DNA of 64,000 nucleotides. Source: Ceratothoa steindachneri. Lineage: Eukaryota; Arthropoda; Malacostraca; Isopoda; Cymothoidae. Made by a program: the position numbers and the translations under genes. Shown here piece by piece: positions 35,390 through 45,172 of the stretch. The notes below the pieces were generated by a model. That model was not told the DNA's origin. It worked only from the letters and a program-made list of their open reading frames with translations, and ran no database searches. Positions within the stretch are counted from its first letter, which is position 1. Each line of letters begins with the position of its first letter. The DNA lies in contig OZ018335.1 in the NCBI GenBank assembly GCA_963969495.1, forward strand, positions 83,496,354 to 83,560,353, written 5' to 3'.

Positions 35390-37185
35390 GTGGTAGAGAA
35401 TGAAAACTGACTTAGTTGTAACAGTGTAGATTAGGTATGAAATATGTACTAATTTACAAAACTCAGTGATGTTTGATACTAATAAAGAATCAAGGTTTCT
35501 CCGTCTTTTATTTGTTGATGTATATTATGATGCTCTACACTAACTCTTGAGATCGGAAGCAAATAACATCAAATACCTTCAAAGTACGTAAATCTTATGA
35601 ATAGAGAAACTGATTAACTTGTGAATAATTGAACTAAAATTCCAAAGATTAGTTAATTTTACCTATCTCTTGAGATTTAGATATTTTTCTTCCATTATGT
35701 AAACGAATAGTCACATGAAATGGAAAGTAGTGAGTATTTAGGAAATAAAATAGACAGGTCATAGTTTCTAGAAACTTATGCCATTTTTTTTATATCAATA
35801 TTTTTTTATTTAACCGCACAGTAGATATAATAGAGAAACAAATATATAATCATAGCATACTGATAAATTTTTACATCCAATTTTTTTAGACGTACGTACC
35901 AACATACATACATATGTAGTTGGTAAGGTAGGTGGTAAATCTAGATTCAGCGAATAGGTGTGCATATCTCTCGATTTTGTTATAGTGATGATTACGGGGT
36001 AATTAATTAATTAGATTAAGGGGATTTTTTTTATTTGCCATTAGACGTAAAATAGATTTTTTTTTAACATAGCCGTATCGCAGGCTTATTGGAAGGAGAA
36101 TTTTAGAGCGTAACGGAATTTCAGGCTTTTCGTCTTTAACAAGGATATTATTAACTTAGGGATTTTACCCTGAATTGGAAAAAAATAGAAGAGTTGGAAT
36201 TTTCAGGTATAACCAAATTACAACATACCATAAATTTTTTTTTTAAAGAATTTTTGAACCACCAATGCAGAGTAGAGAGAAATATATTTAGTATTGTAAG
36301 TGGCCGTAATACTATGCCTGAATTACTGAATTTATTTCATGACAATATCCCAAAATATTGATAATTTTGATTCAAAGATACGGAGAAAAAGAAGAAATAT
36401 ATACGGATGCAGCTTCTGGGTGTGCTGAATGAATAAAGATTTGGATTAAAGAGCAAATCTGTCTAATCTCTAGAAAGATCGAGCAAAAGGCAACGTTCCA
36501 TTGTCTTTATCTTTATCTTTATCGAGATACAATGTAAAAAGAAAGGAAAAAATTTAGTTTTATTTCAACCATCCATTTTAAAGCCACTAGCAGGTTCTTT
36601 GGTGACGAAATAATAAACAAGCCTTCCTTTAGATTGTTAATAAATATAAAACCTCATTAATAAATAAAAAACAAAGGAGAGGCGTGTAATTGTAATTAAC
36701 TAGCCTTCTATTAGATTGCTTTAAAAATAAAAAAATAAACAATGAAAAGTCAATAGTAAATAAAAAACAAAGAAGAGGCGTGGAATTGTAATCAAGTATC
36801 CAAATATTTATACATGAGAGGCACGGGTCTAATAGAAATTCGATCATTTCACAGTCGATTGACTGTACTAGGACAGGTGGCACGCTCAAAGTTTCCTCAT
36901 AATGAGAGATTCTAAAAAAACTGACCTGACAGTCTGATAAACCAATCAGTCTTCACAATAAGCTTCATGGAAGTGGCTTATTAAAAATGCAAGGAGTCAC
37001 TCAAGTGTTTCCAATTCGAGTGAGACAAAAAACTAGCACAAAAACAAGCAACTTAAACTTTGGTCCTTCTTCTCCCATCTCCTCGCCCCCTTGATTAAAT
37101 CACTAAGTATGTTTAGTCAGCTTTTCCCTCACTACAAGCTGCACATTTCCTGTAACCCCTTTCTTGCAGGAAGTAAACAGGCATC
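35390..37185. other. AT-rich non-coding stretch with a degenerate duplication
   Basis: About 36615-36700 and 36700-36795 are two diverged copies of an approximately 90-bp unit (AGCCTTCYWTTAGATTGYT .. AAAACAAAGRAGAGGCGTG). Nothing else recognised. Confidence 0.5.
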
Positions 37186-37189
37186 AGCC

Positions 37190-37880
37190 ATAGTACGAAC
37201 AGAAAATTCTGCAGATTCCCATGCATCAAACAAACTCAGGGCAAATTTGAGGCGTTATAAATCAAAATTATTGTCTGAAAAAACCGATACGGCCCGCACT
37301 TGCCCTCAAGGAAGGTTGTATTACAATAAACTCGGCCATGATGATTAATGTAGAGCACATAAGAGCCTTGCCGCCTTTAAACAGTGGGGATATATCATGT
37401 AATTCAACACCCTCTCGGGGATCTAGAAATTTTGAAAGCAAGACGCTGACGACAAAAGTTCAAAGAAATCATTGTAGTTCTCCTTGGCATAGTCACCGCC
37501 AGGTTTGGCCGGAAATTAGATTAGAGACGTGGATGACAGAGGTGACGCATCCGTGTATACGACCGCATAGTACACTGTGCAGTAGGTAAATCGAGCGGCC
37601 TCATCCCAGATCTGAAGAAGGCTCTTTAAAGAGAAAGTGCGAAAGGCACTTGTCGCCTAGCGAAGATGGGGGTCATTAATCGTGTCTACCTTCCGCAATA
37701 TACAATTGTCTAGTATACATAGAATTTATGTCTACATCTTAGATTGAGACAAATAAAAAGCGAAAGAATTTCGATGAGTAGCCTTATTAGAAAACCAGGT
37801 GCTAAATGCCACGGATTCAAGAATATTCCTGTCACGGGTAGAAGGAACCCTAAAACTGCCCTTCGAGTCTGCACCACCGG
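37190..37880 (-). pseudogene. Same RNase H LINE family, copy C fragment
   Basis: 37330-37450 aligns with 3268-3380 of copy A (CTCGGCC.TGATG, GGGGATA..G..ATTC). 37670-37880 aligns with 3815-4000 (TACCTTCCGCAATATA.. , GTGCTRAATGYCACGGA, AGGGACCCTTAARRCTGC-type end). It covers the RT-to-RNase H part only and carries many stops. It ends at the gag remnant. Confidence 0.6.
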
Positions 37881-37924
37881 GAAAGCCGGGGTGGCATTAA
37901 TTTGGTGAACTTGGTGGGCTGGTC

Positions 37925-38950
37925 CGCTTTTAAACCTAGAATTTGTGGGGAATCTTCCAGCTCATGTGGTTTTCTACACCACAGGTGAAGCATATGATTG
38001 TTCGCTTCGGGAAGAGTGATGGAGGAGAAATCTTAACGGGAGGTTTGGTGTCCCGTTGTTGGTTTTGGGGAAAGAAGTTTTGAGGTTTTACGGGGCCCGG
38101 AAACTTTGTCAGCTTTCCTGGGAAGAGGCGCGAATCCTTTCTTCTTTCCTGGGAAGAGGCGCGAATCCTTTCTTCTTTCCTGGTTGGGAGGTTGGTGAGA
38201 AGTTTGATTCTACTTTGAGGATAGACTATGGCTTGCGGCATAGACATCCGCTTCTTCGGTACATGCTTCAAAGGTCTGGTGCCGACGATCCTTGAAGAAC
38301 GCACGGATCTCCGTCGGGAAAGATCGCAAAAATTGATCCCGCAACATGAAGTCTGTTAAGGACTCGTAGTTAGGATCAACCTTTGAGGATTCTAACCAAA
38401 ATTTGAATTTCCTCTGAAGAATGTATCCGAATTGACGGAACGTCTTTCCGGGTTTAATACGACCTCATCGAAATTCTTGGTGGTAGAAATCAGGAGTCAT
38501 ATTATGAGCGGCCAATAACTGAGCTTTTAAGGTACTGTAGTTAATTGTACATTGATGGTAAAGATATGAAAATTTCGCGCAATTTACACTCTAACAAGTG
38601 AAGTAATCTCGCTACACCTTTAGCCTCCAGATCCATGTTATTGATCTCGAGGATCTTTTCGAAGTGGGCTAAAAATGCTCCGAAGACGTCTCCAGCCTTG
38701 AAATTGGAGAGCTTAAGTGGGAGATTAAGCGGGGCTTCTGAACAGGAACTGGCTGATTGTATTTCGGCTTCAACACGAGCTAATTCAATCTGATGGTGAA
38801 GCTCAGCTTGTCTTTCCGTTCCTGTCTTTCTTCTTGTTGGATTTCTCTTTCTCTTTCTTTTTCTTCTCGTTAGATTTCTCTTTCTCTTTCTTTTTCTTCT
38901 CTTTCTTTTGATTCCGCCCGCTGAGTCCTCATTCCGCCCGCTGAGTCCTC
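37925..38950 (-). pseudogene. Gypsy gag, main part, split by the CR1 insertion
   Basis: From right to left: a K/E-rich helix (38820-38920), RLN..LVLKPKYNQP, a capsid core with FGYILQRKFKFWLESSKVDP and LTDFMLRDQFLRSFPTEIRA (38330-38440), then FKDRRHQTFEACTEEADVYA. A proline/lysine linker follows, then a CCHC knuckle CFTCGVENHMSWK at about 37945-37985 with its last cysteine replaced. It is homologous to the gag at 1-1070. Three short tandem duplications, none a multiple of three, shift the frame: 31 bp at about 38118-38180, 34 bp at about 38836-38903, 20 bp at 38911-38950. The N-terminus continues at 43466-43572 beyond the CR1. Confidence 0.8.
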
Positions 38951-39139
38951 ACTGAAAAGACGTGTTATCTCTGTGCTCCTGCTTAATTCATCTGTGCCCA
39001 TAAATTTCGTTTTCTGAGTAACTTAATAATTATAGATACTTCCTGCGCTCATATAATATTAGTCGCTGTATTAAAAGATTGGCCGTCTTATTCGCTGTGT
39101 TAATTTTATTTATCTTCATACGTATTCTAGAAATCGACA

Positions 39140-40252
39140 ATGCCCGTGATCAAGTTTGAATGTTCGAGTTGTGGGGCTTCCTTTAATAAGGAAATTTACG
39201 TTCCTTCTAACATGGAACAAACTAGAATTTGCCGTTTTTGTATGTTAAACGATGCGTTGGAGCGTAAGTTTGCTAACGCGATTAGCGAAATTAAATTAGA
39301 ACTAAATTCCGTCGCCAGGGACGTTATATCGACCAACCGTAAAGTCGACGAATTAAATTCGAGTCTAAATTCTACCATTCATGACATGCGTGGGAGGGAA
39401 AATAGAAATCGCGACAATCGGCCTACTCGTATGAATCATCAGACAATTGTTGACCAGCAACAAAGGATTTTGAACTCGTTTGGACCCCAGGATTCACAAT
39501 ATAGACCCCAAGATTCGCAATTTAGGCCCGTTAGAAATGGGGCTAGACCATCGAGGGAACAACATTTCACATTACCATGCTCAAACCCCTTCGCACTGCT
39601 AACTCCTATCGAAGGGGAAGAAGAAACTGTACTAATTGGGGATTCTCTAATTAAAAACCAAGAGCCGGAATTCACAGCGCGAAACCCGTCAAAACGAAAA
39701 CGATTTTGCTTTCCTGGTGGCCGCATAGATAAAGTAGTTAGTGAAATTGAAAAATTGGACCAAACACGTGACGGGCGTACGATCCTCACGCTCGTAGGGG
39801 GGAATGATGTGCACAGATACGACAGCACCCCAGAAGGAATAGTAAACCGCGCTAAGACTCTGATTCATACTGCGAAAGTTAAAGCGGATAACGTAGGAAT
39901 AATTGGCATTTTACCCCGACTAAAATCCACGTTGCGTCTGCAGTCCCGTACTATATATACAAACGAGTGCCTTAAGCGCTTGTGTCGCGATACTGGAGTT
40001 AGCTTCTTTAACGTTTGGGATAAATTCCAAGACCAACCTTCACTTTATCAAACGGACGGAATTCATTTAAGCGATGTGGGAAACAGTCGGCTGGGTAGGA
40101 TTTTAGACCAGTCAGTACGTAGCATATTAAGTAGGAGAGTTGCGCGGCCACGTGATGCCCATGCGCCAGACCGTTCCTCGCTTGAAGGGGCAATGAGTAT
40201 TGGGGAGCAGGGAAACGGAACAGATTCGCGTGTGATAGAGGAGTCCACCTAA
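39140..40252 (+). CDS. CR1 ORF1 protein: zinc ribbon, coiled coil, SGNH esterase
   Basis: 370 aa from ATG 39140. ORF1 proteins of LINEs bind the element RNA; the esterase-type ORF1 is known from the CR1 group. Cysteines C8, C11, C31 and C34 form a CxxC-x19-CxxC zinc site. Residues about 38-82 have heptad-like hydrophobics (coiled coil likely). A Q/R/P-rich linker follows (95-145). The SGNH hydrolase domain spans about 163-340: block I GDS at 167-169 (nucleophile S169), block III GGND at 220-223, block V D306-G-I-H309. All catalytic residues are present. The last 23 codons overlap the ORF2 frame, with a slippery heptamer at 40210-40216. No in-frame stop. Confidence 0.9.
   Translation: MPVIKFECSSCGASFNKEIYVPSNMEQTRICRFCMLNDALERKFANAISEIKLELNSVARDVISTNRKVDELNSSLNSTIHDMRGRENRNRDNRPTRMNHQTIVDQQQRILNSFGPQDSQYRPQDSQFRPVRNGARPSREQHFTLPCSNPFALLTPIEGEEETVLIGDSLIKNQEPEFTARNPSKRKRFCFPGGRIDKVVSEIEKLDQTRDGRTILTLVGGNDVHRYDSTPEGIVNRAKTLIHTAKVKADNVGIIGILPRLKSTLRLQSRTIYTNECLKRLCRDTGVSFFNVWDKFQDQPSLYQTDGIHLSDVGNSRLGRILDQSVRSILSRRVARPRDAHAPDRSSLEGAMSIGEQGNGTDSRVIEEST
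40210..40216 (+). promoter_or_regulatory. Candidate -1 ribosomal frameshift site GGGAAAC
   Basis: In the ORF1 frame the codons read caG-GGA-AAC, the exact X-XXY-YYZ arrangement. The shift would move ribosomes into the open ORF2 frame, fusing ORF1 residue Asn to K-R-N-R-F-A-C and then the endonuclease. It lies in the only window (40186-40252) where both frames are open. I see no strong stimulatory pseudoknot downstream. Confidence 0.55.
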
Positions 40253-40260
40253 AGCGCAAA

Positions 40261-43047
40261 TTGAAATGTATATATTCAAATGTTCGTAGCTTAAAAAATA
40301 AACTTGCCGAAATAAAAGCCGTAATTCTAGAGGGAGACTACGATCTCGTATTCTTAAGCGAGACTTGGATAGATACACATTCGGGGATCAGTGTTTGCGA
40401 ATTTGATATACCAGGTTATAAAATTCATTATACAAATAGACAAACTGGTAGAGGAGGGGGCGTATTAGTGTATATAAAAGATGACTTAAACGCTATAACG
40501 ATCGACTCGTCTACGGCAGATATGAGAAGTGAGGCCTTATTAATCCAATTATGTTGTAATGCAAAATATAAAATTAATTTAGCCGTCATATATCGTCCTC
40601 CATCGCAAATAGAAAGAGAAGATGCTGCACTCTTTGATATGCTTTCATCTTGGGTTAGAAAACGAACCACATTAGTCTGCGGCGATTTTAACTATCCAAA
40701 CGTTAATTATAGTAACCTAACGTCAAATAAAGCTGGGGAGAGACTACTAAACTTTATTCTGGAGAATTTTCTCGTTCAAAAAGTGGAGGAACCAACTCGT
40801 GATAATAATATCCTCGATTTAATCATGGCGACTGACGAGTCACTGGTAGAAAATGTTTGTGTAGGAGAGCATTTAGCCTCGAGTGACCATAATGCGATTA
40901 GATTCGTGGTTAACACGTGTGTAGATGTAAAAATTAGTACACAGCTCATGCCACGTTTTGGTAGCTGTGATTTTGATACTTTTCGCGAAAGGATTAAGGA
41001 TGTAGACTGGGGAATGCGCTTCGAGAATAGGTCAGTAGGAGAAATGTACACTGAGCTTCGGCGTACACTCCTTAGTGTAAATTTCGACTTAGTAAAGTAT
41101 GTGCGCCGTAAGAGCGGGAAGTCGATGAGAGCGCCGTGGGTTAGCCCACTAATATTAAGCTTAATTAAGGACCGAAATAGAAAATTTCAAATACATAAGA
41201 ACAAAGAGTCATTTATAAGTCGGCAAAATTACATAGATTCTCGAAGAGAAGTTAAACGGGCGGTTAGAGATGCGAAGCGGAAATATGAAATAAAACTGGC
41301 GAAGGATTCAAAGAAGGAACCGAAACGGTTTTACGGCTATGTAAACAGTAGGAAACCCTTAAAAGGTTCAATAGGGCCGATTAAAGACAAAGATGGTCGT
41401 TTGACGGAAATTCCGGCGGAAATGTCTAAAATTTTAAATGAACATTTCACAAGCGTCTTTACTATTGAAGATTCGTCCCAATTAGGATCGTTAGTTGAAG
41501 AAGTAGATAATAGTGATATTTGCATATCCGATATAACGGTTAATGAAGTGGAAATTCTTAAATATATTAACCTGATGAAAAAGTCGAAATCACCCGGGCC
41601 CGATGGCGTTTACCCCACTCATTTGAAGGAACTTAAGAATGAGCTTGCGAAGCCGTTGCGTGCAATTTTCAATCGCTCATTAGAAGATGGCGTAGTCCCT
41701 GTAGACTTCAAGCGTGCAAACGTTACACCAATATTTAAGAATGGGAATAGATACGAAGCAACGAATTTTCGTCCTATTAGTCTAACTTCGGTAGTTGGAA
41801 AGCTTTTAGAATCGGTAATTATAGATAGAATAGTGTGCCACCTCGAGGTAAATAATCTGATTAAAGATTCCCAACATGGGTTTAGGCGGGCGAGATCGTG
41901 CTTGACAAATTTGCTCGAATTCTTCCATAAAATGATTTGCGTTTACGACGAAAGCAAAGCTGTAGATGTAATCTATCTAGACTTTAAAAAGGCGTTTGAC
42001 ACCGTTCCGCACGAGAGATTATTAATGAAAGTTAAAGCAGTCGGTGTGAAGGGTAAGATATTAAATTGGATTAGAAATTGGCTGAAGGATCGTTCGCAGC
42101 GAGTAGTTATAAATGGTGAATGTTCAGATTGGGTCAACGTCAGTAGTGGAGTGCCACAAGGCTCCGTTCTTGGCCCATTATTGTTTCTAATATATATAAA
42201 CGATTTGGATAATGGCGTATTTAGTACGATTTCTAAATTTGCTGACGACACGAAGCTGGGCAACCGTGCCTATGTAAGATCGGATGTAGAAAAATTACAA
42301 AAGGACCTAAACTTGATTGTCAGATGGGCGGATAAGTGGCAAATGCAGTTTAATTTAAGTAAATGTAAGGTGATGCATTTGGGTTGCCATAATTTGAGGG
42401 TAGAGTATACCATGAAAGGCCAGGTCCTCGACGTAGTTAAATTGGAAAAAGACCTGGGAGTTTTAGTCTCGGATGACTTCAAAGTCACGAAACAATGCGC
42501 GGATGCATGTAAAAAAGCAAATCGTGTGCTGGGTTATATCGCGCGTAATTTCACGTTCAAATCCAAAGAGATAATTTTACCATTGTATAAATCACTTGTG
42601 CGTCCACTGCTCGAATATGCGGTTCAATTTTGGGCTCCATACTTAAACAAAGATATCGCGCAATTAGAAAGAGTGCAGCGTAGGGCTACAAAATTAATTC
42701 CCGAGCTGAGAAACAGGCCCTATGAGGAAAGACTCAGGGCATTAGATTTGCCATCTCTCGAAGGCAGAAGATTACGTGGAGAGCTAATAGAAGTATTTAA
42801 AATATTGAAAGGATTTTCAAACGTTGATTATAGGAATTTGTTCGAATTGGATCATAGGGGAAATACTCGGCAACACGGATTAAAATTAGTAAACAAGCGA
42901 TTTAACACTAGTATAGCCCAAAACTATTTTACGTTTAAAATTACTCAAATTTGGAATAGGCTACCCACCCACGTAGTGGATAGTAGGTCGGTAAATATGT
43001 TTAAAAACCGTCTCGATGCGCACTTAAATAGTATAAATATAACGTAG
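40261..43047 (+). CDS. CR1 ORF2 protein: endonuclease and reverse transcriptase
   Basis: About 928 codons to TAG at 43045-43047. Endonuclease (1-230): SNVRSL with the catalytic Asn near 7, LSETW (Glu near 34), YRPP, GDFN at 141-144, SDH at 208-210. Linker 230-430. RT (about 435-720): SPGPDGVYPTHLKEL, FRPISLTSVVGKLLE, LDFKKAFD with D574, SGVPQGSVLGPLLF, FADD at 660-663. Thumb and C-terminus: KANRVLGYIA, RPLLEYAVQFW, LERVQRRATKLIPE, R-Q-H-G, WNRLP. There is no AUG at the start: 40261 is TTG and the first in-frame ATG falls in the endonuclease, past the Asn and Glu. The frame is open back to 40186 and is -1 relative to ORF1. Translation probably needs frameshifting or non-AUG reinitiation. Confidence 0.92.
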   Translation: MKCIYSNVRSLKNKLAEIKAVILEGDYDLVFLSETWIDTHSGISVCEFDIPGYKIHYTNRQTGRGGGVLVYIKDDLNAITIDSSTADMRSEALLIQLCCNAKYKINLAVIYRPPSQIEREDAALFDMLSSWVRKRTTLVCGDFNYPNVNYSNLTSNKAGERLLNFILENFLVQKVEEPTRDNNILDLIMATDESLVENVCVGEHLASSDHNAIRFVVNTCVDVKISTQLMPRFGSCDFDTFRERIKDVDWGMRFENRSVGEMYTELRRTLLSVNFDLVKYVRRKSGKSMRAPWVSPLILSLIKDRNRKFQIHKNKESFISRQNYIDSRREVKRAVRDAKRKYEIKLAKDSKKEPKRFYGYVNSRKPLKGSIGPIKDKDGRLTEIPAEMSKILNEHFTSVFTIEDSSQLGSLVEEVDNSDICISDITVNEVEILKYINLMKKSKSPGPDGVYPTHLKELKNELAKPLRAIFNRSLEDGVVPVDFKRANVTPIFKNGNRYEATNFRPISLTSVVGKLLESVIIDRIVCHLEVNNLIKDSQHGFRRARSCLTNLLEFFHKMICVYDESKAVDVIYLDFKKAFDTVPHERLLMKVKAVGVKGKILNWIRNWLKDRSQRVVINGECSDWVNVSSGVPQGSVLGPLLFLIYINDLDNGVFSTISKFADDTKLGNRAYVRSDVEKLQKDLNLIVRWADKWQMQFNLSKCKVMHLGCHNLRVEYTMKGQVLDVVKLEKDLGVLVSDDFKVTKQCADACKKANRVLGYIARNFTFKSKEIILPLYKSLVRPLLEYAVQFWAPYLNKDIAQLERVQRRATKLIPELRNRPYEERLRALDLPSLEGRRLRGELIEVFKILKGFSNVDYRNLFELDHRGNTRQHGLKLVNKRFNTSIAQNYFTFKITQIWNRLPTHVVDSRSVNMFKNRLDAHLNSINIT

Positions 43048-43455
43048 TCTGAGCACAGTAAATAATAACGTCTTTGCAAAAGGAGTTTGGAGCGGAGGAA
43101 CAACGAGAGTAAAAATGATGACTAAAAATGATGCCAGCGATTTCTCTTGCATGTGTAGTTTAGATATCCATTTTCTTTTCTGCCTATCCTATAACTAGAT
43201 TTTCACCACTAGCAGTCGAGGGCTGCGGAAGTTGAGAAGAAAAACTTTCTATCACCCCCCCCTAGGTTGAAGTAGTTAATATGCCTGACATTGTACACAT
43301 GTAGATAAGTGTGTACAGTAGATTATATATTTAAAAAAAAAAAAAAATATATATAGCATGTTAGAGATACACTCGTAGATAAGTGTGTATCGTAGTTTCG
43401 GATGTAGTGTAGCGGACTAGCCTCGAGCGGACCTTAGGGTCTTTGTTGGTCCTAG
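43048..43455 (+). promoter_or_regulatory. CR1 3' UTR with two matching stem-loops
   Basis: TGTACAC (43292-43298) pairs with GTGTACA (43311-43317) around a 12-base loop ATGTAGATAAGT. GATACAC (43366-43372) pairs with GTGTATC (43385-43391) around TCGTAGATAAGT. The two outer base pairs differ between the copies but remain paired. An A-tract (43333-43347) lies between them. Stem-loops near LINE 3' ends are known to be recognised by the RT in CR1/L2 relatives. Confidence 0.5.
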
Positions 43456-43465
43456 ATTCTGTAGT

Positions 43466-43572
43466 TCTGTAGTTCTTTCTGTTCTTTGCTCCTCTTGAAC
43501 GTACTCAATTAATTCTTTTTCGGAAAGTCCCAAGGATTCTCCTTGCGCTTTGAAGATTTCGAACTGAGTCAT
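43466..43572 (-). pseudogene. Gypsy gag N-terminus, cut off by the CR1
   Basis: Starts at ATG 43572-43570 on the minus strand and reads MTQFEIFKAQGESLGLSEKE, then LIEYVQEEQRTER, the usual N-terminal helix of Mag-like Gypsy gag. Homology stops at the CR1 tail repeats. The continuation is at 38950-37925. Confidence 0.7.
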
Positions 43573-43937
43573 CTTTGCACTTGGGGGCGCAATAGTTACC
43601 TAACTAAAATTCCTTGTAATAAGAATTATGCCTTCTAGAGAGTTAGCCTACCTAAATATGGGCACTGACCTATTCGTAATTGGTTTCTCGATCTAAATAA
43701 CCAATGACTAAAATCACACAAAAAACACAAACAAATTATTATCACAGTTCCTTGAGCTACTCCAGCTTCTTAAGGTTCAAAAAAGGGGATAGCAATCGTT
43801 AAAACAAAAGGAAACTACTATATTCTATTCTTATAACGAATAACACTAAGCTTTACTCGACTGACAACCAGTGTTTGCAAAGATATTGCGTTAAACCTTA
43901 CACACTTGATACCAAATTTAAATGGTGTATATATATA
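43573..43937 (-). other. Leader or LTR remains of the split Gypsy element
   Basis: About 365 bp upstream of the gag start on minus. TTGCGCCCCCAAGTG near 43578-43595 (minus strand) could be a decayed tRNA primer-binding site. Otherwise AT-rich; no gene. Confidence 0.3.
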
Positions 43938-45172
43938 TGTCGTAGAATGGACTCTCGACGATATACCATATATGACTATTCGGTGAGGGAATTATTCATC
44001 TATATTTAGAGTGCGTGGTGTCTAGTCGACCGAGATTATTCATCTTTAATATGCTTAAAAAGTGGAACTGAGCTCAAGGATAATAATATTGCTATCATTA
44101 AAAAAATAGAGTTTTATTAATAAAAACTATCAACAACACACAAAACGGAAAATATTTACATAAACAGAGAATGGAATGGGTTGTGGGAAATCTAGCTTAT
44201 CCGAGGATTAAGATTTGGAAGAGATTTAAAAAGGTAAAACAAATAAAAAATTAAAGGGATGGGATGGTTCGCTAAACCATTTAAAACACAGAATAGGGTG
44301 GACAAAAGGGTTAAATACTTAAAGGTAACGTTCAGCTTACGTAATTACACGTGTTGTGAAGAGGAAGGCACCGTGTAGGAATCTTTGGTCCGCTGGCGAG
44401 TTTCAGCCGAAGGATGGGGGGGAGAATTAAATGATTATTACGTGGCGTCTTGGAAATGAAAAAGTTTCTTTGCGAACGGGCTCAAAGAACAATGGCTGTT
44501 CTACGTCGTTCTCTTCTAAACAACAGGGGTGGTGAGAACACAATCTCTTGTCTACGGGCTCAAAGAACAATGGCTGTTCTAATGTTGTTCCTTTTCTGAA
44601 CAACAAGGGGGAAGGGTGAGAACCGTTTCTTGTCAACGGGCTCAAAGAACAATGGCTGTTCTAACGTTGTTCTCTTTCTGAACAACACGGTAAGCCTTGT
44701 GGACTTGGCGACTTGAAGGCTCGAACCTTGGCACTCAAGGGGTAATTTTTCTCTTCTGGACAATGATAGAGGATCTCGAGGTAGAGGGCCCTTTGGTGCC
44801 CAAGGTAAGACTGGATCGTAGTGATGTCTCGCGAAGAAAATCTGCATCTCGAATCTGCTCTTAGTGGTTAAGTTTCCGTATAAATAGTCTAGGCATCCCC
44901 TTGGCGTAGGGGACGATTGAGTGGGGGCATCGAGGGAATCCACAGCTGCGCCTGAGAACAATACCTTTTCTGCCCATAAGCCTAACTCAATCTGGCGTGA
45001 TCGGCGCATGGGGCGAACGGGGGAGGAATAAACCTCCTTGGTTAAATATTGACTCAGGTGTCACGATAATCGCGCCCGGCTTCAAGGCTAAGATGCACGT
45101 GGGTAGCATCGTGTTTCTAAACAACATGTGATAACGGTTGAAATTAAGCGGCCTCAAACCGTTCTATCACAG
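43938..45172. mobile_element. LTR-like block with three 80-bp repeats
   Basis: Begins TGTCGTAGAATG, the same 12 bases that open the solo LTR at 49118, and ends near CTATCACA. Inside, CGGGCTCAAAGAACAATGGC recurs at 44477, 44555 and 44637, each followed by a TGTTCT..GTTGTTC..AACAAC segment (unit about 80 bp). Like the solo LTR, an AT-rich left half is followed by a GC-richer right half with internal repeats. No target duplication found; the right end is approximate. The 149-aa minus frame in it has no domain. Confidence 0.5.

Larger units (their letters stand above)
38951..43476 (+). mobile_element. CR1 non-LTR retrotransposon, apparently intact
   Basis: Plus-strand element inserted in the minus-strand gag. 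It has about 190 bp of 5' UTR, ORF1, an overlapping ORF2 with no stop or frameshift inside, and a 3' UTR. It ends in ATTCTGTAG-TTCTGTAG-TTCT (43456-43476), an 8-bp tandem repeat of the kind known at CR1 3' ends. The 5' boundary is placed where gag homology stops and is approximate. No clear target duplication, as is usual for CR1. Two long intact reading frames among otherwise ruined elements suggest recent insertion. Confidence 0.85.

Noticed and set aside
44560..45009. 149-aa minus-strand frame as a host gene
   Set aside because: Lies in the LTR-like block, spans its 80-bp repeats and has no domain.
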